64,000 bases of DNA from Myxococcus stipitatus. Its GTDB lineage: Bacteria > Myxococcota > Myxococcia > Myxococcales > Myxococcaceae. Below, piece after piece: positions 58,585 to 64,000 of this stretch (position 1 is its first letter; each line of letters opens with the position of its first letter). Both the position numbers and the translations under genes were made by a program. Below the pieces are notes generated by a model. It had not been told where the DNA came from. It saw only the letters and a program-made list of their open reading frames with translations, and searched no databases. The DNA lies in the NCBI RefSeq assembly GCF_021412625.1, contig NZ_JAKCFI010000003.1:186001-250000 (forward strand). Direction: 5' to 3'.

Positions 58585-59493
58585 ATGACCGACCCACTCA
58601 CGGAAGTCATCTCCCTGCTCCAGCCACGAGCCATCTTCTCGAAGGGCATCAGCGGGGCGGGGCGCTGGGGGGTTCGGTACTCGGACTTCGGCCAGCCGAG
58701 TTTCAGTGCCGTGCTCGAAGGGAGCTGTCGACTCGCTGTCGACGGTCAGCCCGTCATCACGCTCCAGGCGGGCGATTTCGTGCTGCTGCCGGCGACGCCG
58801 GGCTTCACCATGTCTGGCTTCGAGCCGGTGGTCCCCGAGCGCATCGACCCCAAGACAGCGCCCTCTCCGAGGGGTGAGGTACGTTACGGCACCCGTGGTG
58901 GCCGCCCCGACGTGCGGATGCTCGGAGGCTTCTTCGTCTTCGACTCGCCGGACGCGGCCCTGATGGTGTCGTTGCTCCCGGCCCTGGTGCACGTACGCGG
59001 CGTGGAGCGGCTCACGACGCTGGTGCGCATGGTCCGCGACGAGACGAGCGAACAGCGCTCGGGCCGAGACCTCGTGCTCACGCGGCTGGTGGAGCTGCTG
59101 CTCATCGAGGCGCTGCGCTCGACGTCGCGGGACGACGCGCCTCCGGGGCTCCTGCGTGGCCTCGCGGACGCGCGGATTGCCCCCGCGATACGGCAGATGC
59201 ACGCGCACCTCCAGCGGTCGTGGACGGTGGAGCAACTCGCGAAGAGCGCGGCGCTCTCACGCTCGGCGTTCTTCGACCGGTTCACGCGCACCGTGGGGCT
59301 GCCCCCGATGGAGTATCTGCTGGACTGGCGGATGGCCGTCGCGAGGAAGCTCCTGCGTCGCCGGGAGCTCGACATCAACGAAGTGGCCGAGCGCGTCGGG
59401 TACAGCTCCGCGAGCACCTTCTCCACGGCGTTCAGTCGGCATGTGGGCCAGTCTCCGGGCCGTTATGCGCGAGCTGCCGACGCAGCACGGTGA
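58585..59493 (+). CDS. AraC family transcriptional regulator (cupin N-domain)
   Basis: 302 residues. The N-terminal 190 form the cupin-type ligand-binding domain of this AraC branch ('SFSAVLEGSCRLAVDGQPVI', 'LQAGDFVLLPATPGFTMSG', 'MLGGFFVFDSPD', 'VRDETSEQRSGRDLVLTRL'). The C-terminal 100 have the double helix-turn-helix: 'WTVEQLAKSAALSRSAFFDR', 'GLPPMEYLLDWRMAVARKLL', 'DINEVAERVGYSSASTFSTA'. In this branch the regulator often controls an adjacent divergent oxidoreductase gene, here the SDR unit 35 bases away. Ligand unknown. Confidence 0.93.
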   Translation: MTDPLTEVISLLQPRAIFSKGISGAGRWGVRYSDFGQPSFSAVLEGSCRLAVDGQPVITLQAGDFVLLPATPGFTMSGFEPVVPERIDPKTAPSPRGEVRYGTRGGRPDVRMLGGFFVFDSPDAALMVSLLPALVHVRGVERLTTLVRMVRDETSEQRSGRDLVLTRLVELLLIEALRSTSRDDAPPGLLRGLADARIAPAIRQMHAHLQRSWTVEQLAKSAALSRSAFFDRFTRTVGLPPMEYLLDWRMAVARKLLRRRELDINEVAERVGYSSASTFSTAFSRHVGQSPGRYARAADAAR

Positions 59494-59506
59494 CAGGTCC
59501 TCGCTC

Positions 59507-59528
59507 GGGGCAGCCGGAGGAGTGCCCC
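59507..59528 (+). terminator. 6-bp hairpin after the araC-type gene
   Basis: GGGGCA (59507-59512) and TGCCCC (59523-59528) pair around 10 bases, 13 bases after the stop. Short and without T tract. Confidence 0.4.
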
Positions 59529-59614
59529 CGTTGCCTTCCCTCTCTCACGGGGTGGGGTCATCTTCCGGAGCAGCGGAGTGGGGCCTGGGATTCTCGCGGT
59601 GCGGGCGAGGAGTT

Positions 59615-59898
59615 GAGGGAACGAATGAGGGAGATGACGTCCTGGGGAGTGGGGAGGTGTTGCAAGCACCTCTCCGTGGCGGAGGGTGTGCAGTTCGAAA
59701 AGAGCGATAAACCTCGTGGATTCGAGGGGTTGAGGCTCTTTGACAGGTGAATAGGTGCTTGCAGGGATTTTCCCCTGTGAGTCCGAGGGGTTGCGAGCAC
59801 GACGCACCGGGCCGTGGTGTGGACCCGTGTGAACATGAGGGGGTGCTTGCAACGTGGGGGGATAACCGCGCGGAATTCATCGGGATTCTGAAGTCGCT
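59615..59898 (+). promoter_or_regulatory. Leader of the intact CRISPR array
   Basis: The 284 bases before the first repeat share two blocks with the leader remnant at 53598-53725, so they are the leader and transcription is rightward. A TTGACA hexamer is at 59740-59745, followed 17-20 bases later by an AT-richer GGGATTTTC. Leader-internal features are the hairpin CCTCG-TGGATT-CGAGG (59712-59727) and the 12-base inverted pair GTTGCAAGCACC (59659-59670) / GGTGCTTGCAAC (59842-59853). The proximal 140 bases, present only here, presumably hold the adaptation signals. Confidence 0.7.
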
Positions 59899-61436
59899 GT
59901 CCCGATGGCCGTGATGCCTGATGGCGTTGAGCACTTGTTGCGCGCGGGCCAGAAGGTTCCCGGGCGGCTGTCCCGATGGCCGTGATGCCTGATGGCGTTG
60001 AGCACCTACGAACAGCCCACCCATCAGCGGCCAATCCGCGAGTCCCGATGGCCGTGATGCCTGATGGCGTTGAGCACCCTTTGACCTTGGCGGTCCTCAC
60101 CTCGCTGTAAGGGAGGGGGTCCCGATGGCCGTGATGCCTGATGGCGTTGAGCACACCACGCCCGAGAGCTCGAACTCCTGGACGGACGTCCCGATGGCCG
60201 TGATGCCTGATGGCGTTGAGCACCCGCTCGCGGTTGGCCTGCTGGCGCAGTTGCTCGGTCCCGATGGCCGTGATGCCTGATGGCGTTGAGCACCCGAGCT
60301 TCTCCATTTCCTTGACGAGGGATGACTGTCTCGATGGCCGTGATGCCTGATGGCGTTGAGCACGAGATAGTCTCCATGGGAATAAAGATGTCGAAATGTG
60401 TGCCGATGGCCGTGATGCCTGATGGCGTTGAGCACTTGAGCCGGACTGCACACCGCCCCTTGTATCCCTGGTGCCGATGGCCGTGATGCCTGCTGGCGTT
60501 GAGCACCCGCTCCCGCGACTGACCCTCGTTCGGGCCGAGACGTGCCGATGGCCGTGATGCCTGATGGCGTTGAGCACTTGTTGTCCCAGGCGACCACGCC
60601 CAGGAAGACGTCGTGCCGATGGCCGTGATGCCTGATGGCGTTGAGCACACTCCACGCCGCGCCGGCTCACGTAGTGGTGAGCCAGTGCCGATGGCCGTGA
60701 TGCTGATGGCGTTGAGCACATCTCAGCTGTACTTCGATGAATGAAATCGTTGGCGTGCCGATGACCGTGATGCCTGATGGCGTTGAGCACCCTCACTGTC
60801 ATCGAGTACGCCTCTGTCTCTGGCGTGCCGATGGCCGTGATGCCTGATGGCGTTGAGCACCATCGACTGCGCGGCGGCCAGTCTCTCCGGCCCGATGGTG
60901 CCGATGGCCGTGATGCCTGATGGCGTTGAGCACGTCCCTGCGGGTGAGTGTATTGACGGCCTGCCCTGTGTTCCGATGGCCGTGATGCCTGATGGCGTTG
61001 AGCACACCTTTTTCGCCGTGGCGCGAACCTTATTGACCGGTGCCGATGGCCGTGATGCCTGATGGCGTTGAGCACTCGAACTCGACGGCGACGAACGGCA
61101 CCCGCAGGTTCGGTGCCGATGGCCGTGATGCCTGATGGCGTTGAGCACGTGAGGGAGAAGGTGAGGAGGTGCTTCCGGCCGAAGTCCCGATGGCCGTGAT
61201 GCCTGATGGCGTTGAGCACTCGCAAGCGCGAGAATCGTCCCTCGGGTCATCGTCTGTCCCGATGGCCGTGATGCCTGTTGGCGTTGAGCACTCCAGGCCG
61301 AAAGAGTTGGCCATGTCGATCTTGAGGTCCCGATAGCCGTGATGCCTGATGGCGTTGAGCACACGTGATCATCCGGGTAGTCCGTACCGAACTGGAACGT
61401 GTCCCGATGGCCGTGATGCCTGATGGCGTTGAGCAA
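59899..61436 (+). CRISPR. CRISPR array: 22 repeats of 36 bp, 21 spacers; no cas genes in the window
   Basis: The repeat begins GTSCCGATGGCC, has TGATGCCTGATGG in the middle and ends GCGTTGAGCAC. The first is 59899-59934 and the last 61401-61436. Spacers are 33-41 bases and all different. The first six repeats (to 60293) are identical. Later ones carry single changes: CTCGATGG at 60328, TGCTGGCG at 60471, a 1-base deletion at 60685, GATGACC at 60755, TTCCG at 60970, TGTTGG at 61256, GATAGCC at 61327. The last repeat has C to A at its final base, and half a repeat (GTCCCGATGGC) follows at 61478. Decay to the right and the terminal GTTGAGCAC, like an 8-nt crRNA tag, both point to rightward transcription. 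Confidence 0.95.
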
Positions 61437-61595
61437 GAGCGATGGGGAGTGGAGAGGGCGCGGCAGCCTTCGGGGCCGTCCCGATGGCTGTGGGCTTGAA
61501 CCGCTTCAGTGGCTCTCTCGCACTTCGTGTCGTTCCCCTCGAGGCAAGGCAAGACACCCCACCCAACGAGGACACCGTGGCGCGAATCGACCGCT
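61437..61595 (+). other. Trailer of the CRISPR array
   Basis: Contains one broken repeat start, GTCCCGATGGCTGTG, at 61478-61492, one spacer length after the last complete repeat, then unrelated sequence up to the VOC gene. No ORF is supported. Confidence 0.6.
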
Positions 61596-62036
61596 TCAGC
61601 CGATCCGCTCCGCCAGCGCGATGATGAAGCCCTCTGGGTGGCGGACGTAGCAGAGCCGATAGATGTTCTCGTACTTCGCCACTTCACCGACGAGCTCGGC
61701 GCCGTGCATGCGCAGACGGGCAACGACATCGTCGACGTCGTCGACCGCGAACATGATGCGACGAATGCCCAGCGTGTTCGCGGGTGCGGTCCTCGGCTCG
61801 GCGTTGATCGCCGCGGGGCTGTGGAACTTCGTCAACTCGAGCCGGCCGTGTCCATCCGGGGTCCGCATCATCGCGATGTCGACTCGGACGCCATCGAGCC
61901 CGACCACCTGGTCGACCCAACGTCCCTGGACCGGCATCTCGCCCTCCAGTTCCATCCCCAGCTCACGGAAGAAGGCGATGGCCGCCGCAAGGTCGTCGAC
62001 AACGATGCCAACGTGGTCCATCCGCTGAAGTGCCAT
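61596..62036 (-). CDS. VOC (glyoxalase/bleomycin resistance) family protein
   Basis: A 146-residue single VOC domain: 'RMDHVGIVVDDLAAAIAFFR' with the first metal His, 'VDIAMMRTPDGHGRLELTKF' with Glu, a second half 'IRRIMFAVDDVDDVVARL', and 'YVRHPEGFIIALAE' with the terminal Glu. Resembles methylmalonyl-CoA epimerase or glyoxalase-like proteins, but the substrate cannot be assigned. Start set at 62036 (MALQRMDHVG); ATGs at 62048 and 62021 are alternatives. Transcribed towards the CRISPR array. Confidence 0.88.
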   Translation of the reverse strand: MALQRMDHVGIVVDDLAAAIAFFRELGMELEGEMPVQGRWVDQVVGLDGVRVDIAMMRTPDGHGRLELTKFHSPAAINAEPRTAPANTLGIRRIMFAVDDVDDVVARLRMHGAELVGEVAKYENIYRLCYVRHPEGFIIALAERIG

Positions 62037-62281
62037 GCCTCCGAGCATAGCCCAGCAAGCACCCCACCTGACCGATCCTCACGAGAGAAGCCCGCACGGC
62101 CCTCCCATGTGACGCGGCCCACGCACCACCACGAGCGCTGACGCTCGATTCCTCCACCCAGGCCGTACCAGTCCCTCCGCACCTGCCCCATGAGCGCGAG
62201 CGGAGAGACTCGGGAGACGACCTCGTGAGACACGGGGACGCTCGACCGCCACGGGAGCCCGCGCGAGACTCCCAGTCCACC

Positions 62282-62938
62282 ATGTCCACGCGCTGGTGGT
62301 TCGCGTCCCTCTCCCTGCTGTGCTCCACACCCGTCCTCGCGCACGACGGTGTCACCGTGAGCGTGCGCTGCACGGAGAAGTGCACGGTGTTGCTGGAGGG
62401 GAAGCGGGGACGCCGTGTCGACGACGCCACCTGGGAGTTCACCGGAGTCCCTCCCGGCAAGCGGCGCCTGGAGGCGTCAGGGGTCCTGGGCCGTCCGCTC
62501 GTCAGCAGCTTCGCGGACATCCCGGACGTCACCGTCGCGAGCATCTACCTCGCGAGCAACAAGCGCATCGTCGTCGAGACAGGCACCACGCCCATGCCCG
62601 GCACACCCGAGTGGGCGAAGGGTTCCTCCGCACCACCCGTGACCGACTCGCCCAAGAGCACGGAGACAGCGAAGCCGGGGACCTCCCTCATCCACGTGCG
62701 CTGCCCCAGGTCCTGCACCCTCTCCCTGGACGGCGCCCGCAAGGGCTCCGCCGGGACCTCGAGCGTCCGCCTCGAGAACGTGTCCAAGGGCCCCCACGTC
62801 CTCGAGGCGAGCTTCACGCTCGGGTCGAAGACGCGGCGCTCCACCCTCGACATCCCCGAGCACAGCGAGGTGTTCGTCACCGTGACGGAAGAGAAGGGCT
62901 TCCAGGTGACGAACACACGGACGCTCTCCGCGAAGTAG
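62282..62938 (+). CDS. Secreted protein with two PEGA-like repeats
   Basis: 218 residues with a signal peptide ('WFASLSLLCSTPVLAHDG'). Two homologous beta-rich modules follow: 'VTVSVRCTEKCTVLLEGKRG' and 'LIHVRCPRSCTLSLDGARKG', each with a CxxxC pair and a later 'G.....LEAS' strand, separated by a Pro/Thr/Ser-rich linker. The pattern resembles PEGA domains, which are found on bacterial surface proteins. ATG at 62282 chosen because it directly precedes the leader. Function unknown. Confidence 0.78.
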   Translation: MSTRWWFASLSLLCSTPVLAHDGVTVSVRCTEKCTVLLEGKRGRRVDDATWEFTGVPPGKRRLEASGVLGRPLVSSFADIPDVTVASIYLASNKRIVVETGTTPMPGTPEWAKGSSAPPVTDSPKSTETAKPGTSLIHVRCPRSCTLSLDGARKGSAGTSSVRLENVSKGPHVLEASFTLGSKTRRSTLDIPEHSEVFVTVTEEKGFQVTNTRTLSAK

Positions 62939-62984
62939 CCAGGCGCCTCCCCACCCGAGCCCGAGTGGAGAGGCACCTCGCACC

Positions 62985-64000
62985 TCACCGCGCGGCGCGC
63001 CGCTTCCGCGAGTCGACCGCGAGCATCACCAGCACCAGCAACCCGAACACCGACGTCCCCGTCCCCGAGCTGCTGCAACCACCACCGCCCCCTTCGTTCC
63101 CACCTGACACGGACGGCGCCTCGCAGACCCCCGAGTTGCACGTCTCACCCGAGCCACAGTCCGACGACTGTCGGCACTCCGGCTCCGGCTGCGTCGACGT
63201 GATGGTCACCGAGGTCGTCGCCGTCGCGCCCTCCACGGTGACCTGGACGGTGTTCACGAAAGTGCCCGCCGAGGAACCCGCGGTGAAGAGCCCCGAGCCA
63301 TCCACGGTGCCGCCACCATTCACCACCTTCCACGTGGCCGGATGCGCGGAGACCTCGTTGCCGTACGCATCGAACACCTGGATGCTGAACGCCACCGTGC
63401 CTCCCGCTGGAACCGTGGGGTTCTGCGGCGAGAAGACGATGCGACTCGCGGCCCCCTTCACCACCGCGACGGAGGTCCTCTCCGTCACATCGCCCATGGT
63501 GACCTGGATGGTGTCCGTGAAGGTCCCCAACGTGGTGCCCGCGGTGAACACCCCCGACGCGTCGATGAGGCCTCCACCGTTCACGACCCGCCATGTCGCC
63601 GCAGGCGAGGGGACCTCATTGCCATACGCATCGAACGTCTTCGCGCTGAACATCACGGTCCCTCCAACAGGAACCGTGGGACTCCCTGGAGCAAGGTCGA
63701 TACGGCTCAGGGCACCCGGCGTCACGGTGACGCCCGTCGTCCGAGTCATGCCTCCCACGATGACCTGGACCGTCTCAGGGTACGTCCCCGCCACCGTGCC
63801 CGCGGTGAAGACCCCCGAAGCATCGATGGTGCCGACACCCGTCAGCACCTTCCACGTGGCCGACGACGTGGAGACCGCGTTGTCATACGCGTCGAACGCC
63901 TCCACCTTGAACGCCACCGTGCCCTTCACACCGACGGAGGGGTTCTCCGGCGAGACGACGACACGGATGACGACGCCAGGCACCACGGTGACGGTCGCCT
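62985..64000 (-). CDS. Ig-like repeat MYXO-CTERM surface protein, N-terminus beyond window
   Basis: At least 338 residues; the frame runs open through the window edge, so the N-terminus is missing. Three repeats of about 95 residues share 'TVPxGGTVxFSxxxFDAYGNEV', 'ATWxVVNGGGxIDxSGxFTAG' and 'VQVTxxG' strands, as in invasin/intimin-type bacterial Ig modules. Next is a Cys-rich segment 'CRQSSDCGSGETCNSGVCEA' and a MYXO-CTERM tail (GGGGGCSSSGTG, hydrophobic segment, DSRKRRAAR). Probably an adhesin-like surface protein processed by the myxosortase system. Confidence 0.88.
   Translation of the reverse strand, partial: ATVTVVPGVVIRVVVSPENPSVGVKGTVAFKVEAFDAYDNAVSTSSATWKVLTGVGTIDASGVFTAGTVAGTYPETVQVIVGGMTRTTGVTVTPGALSRIDLAPGSPTVPVGGTVMFSAKTFDAYGNEVPSPAATWRVVNGGGLIDASGVFTAGTTLGTFTDTIQVTMGDVTERTSVAVVKGAASRIVFSPQNPTVPAGGTVAFSIQVFDAYGNEVSAHPATWKVVNGGGTVDGSGLFTAGSSAGTFVNTVQVTVEGATATTSVTITSTQPEPECRQSSDCGSGETCNSGVCEAPSVSGGNEGGGGGCSSSGTGTSVFGLLVLVMLAVDSRKRRAAR

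Noticed and set aside
59558-61436. Long minus-strand open frames across the CRISPR array encoding repeated 'CSTPSGITAIGT' or 'QRHQASRPS' peptides
   Set aside because: They are translations of the 36-bp repeats and their spacers in other frames. Spacer lengths keep the frame open by chance, and no ribosome-binding site or family match exists.
1-64000. tRNA, rRNA, insertion sequences, prophage or riboswitches
   Set aside because: No T-loop (GGTTCGAATCC-like) with matching stems, no transposase-like protein, no phage genes and no recognised riboswitch core were seen. A covariance-model scan would be needed to exclude small RNAs.

Overview
The window is GC-rich, densely coded DNA from a myxobacterium, most likely the Myxococcus/Corallococcus group. 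Four encoded proteins (500-3838, 4132-8040, 13694-16735 and the partial gene at 62985-64000) end in the MYXO-CTERM signature: a Gly-rich stretch with one Cys, a hydrophobic segment and an Arg cluster. Lipoprotein leaders are frequent, and Sit-like lipoprotein toxins, a myxobacterial speciality, are present. The window lies around the replication-origin neighbourhood of the chromosome: dnaA and rpmH are divergent at 31 kb, and rsmG-mnmG lie at 9-12 kb. No cas, par, rRNA or tRNA gene was seen. | Layout. 1-8 kb: end of a VOC-family gene, then two giant tandem paralogs built from ELWxxDGTxxGT repeats plus HYR domains. 8-12 kb: a two-repeat hypothetical protein, then rsmG and mnmG (minus strand) with a tight cluster of DnaA boxes between them. 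12-25 kb: Bcr/CflA-type exporter, S8 protease, ClpX-type zinc-finger protein, double-length M16 peptidase, aldo/keto reductase, SppA and a GspE-N-domain protein. 25.7-31.1 kb: the classical minus-strand block rpmH-rnpA-yidD-yidC-jag-75 aa protein-mnmE, with several overlapping start/stop codons; dnaA runs the other way. 32.9-40 kb: HEAT-repeat protein, DUF2267 protein, B-box membrane protein and a translationally coupled active/inactive M16 pair. 40-43 kb: two delta-60-repeat lipoproteins. | 43.5-46.3 kb and 54-56 kb are polymorphic-toxin loci. The first is a SitA-like lipoprotein with an overlapping immunity gene, followed by a truncated immunity copy and a chimera that joins a toxin leader to an immunity C-terminus. 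The second is a lipoprotein with a C-terminal HHIVEQ nuclease-like domain, overlapping a DUF2019 immunity gene. 46.3-53.5 kb carries a PhoD-like phosphatase, an alpha/beta hydrolase, an MFS transporter, a CapA-family protein with an in-frame minisatellite, and a DoxX protein. | 53.6-61.5 kb is bracketed by two CRISPR arrays that share a homologous leader. The array at 53722-54144 is a relic of 6 decayed repeats, with a deleted leader end and a mutated -35-like hexamer. The array at 59899-61436 is intact, with 22 repeats of 36 bp and 21 spacers. Between them sit the second toxin/immunity pair, a metallophosphoesterase, an SDR, a small ORF and an AraC regulator. The window ends with a VOC protein, a two-repeat secreted protein and a partial Ig-like MYXO-CTERM protein. 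| The strongest second-look items are the duplicated CRISPR leader with a live and a dead array, the decaying Sit toxin/immunity locus, the DnaA-box cluster at rsmG-mnmG, and an MnmE GTPase with a degenerate G4 motif next to a repeat-derived insertion.
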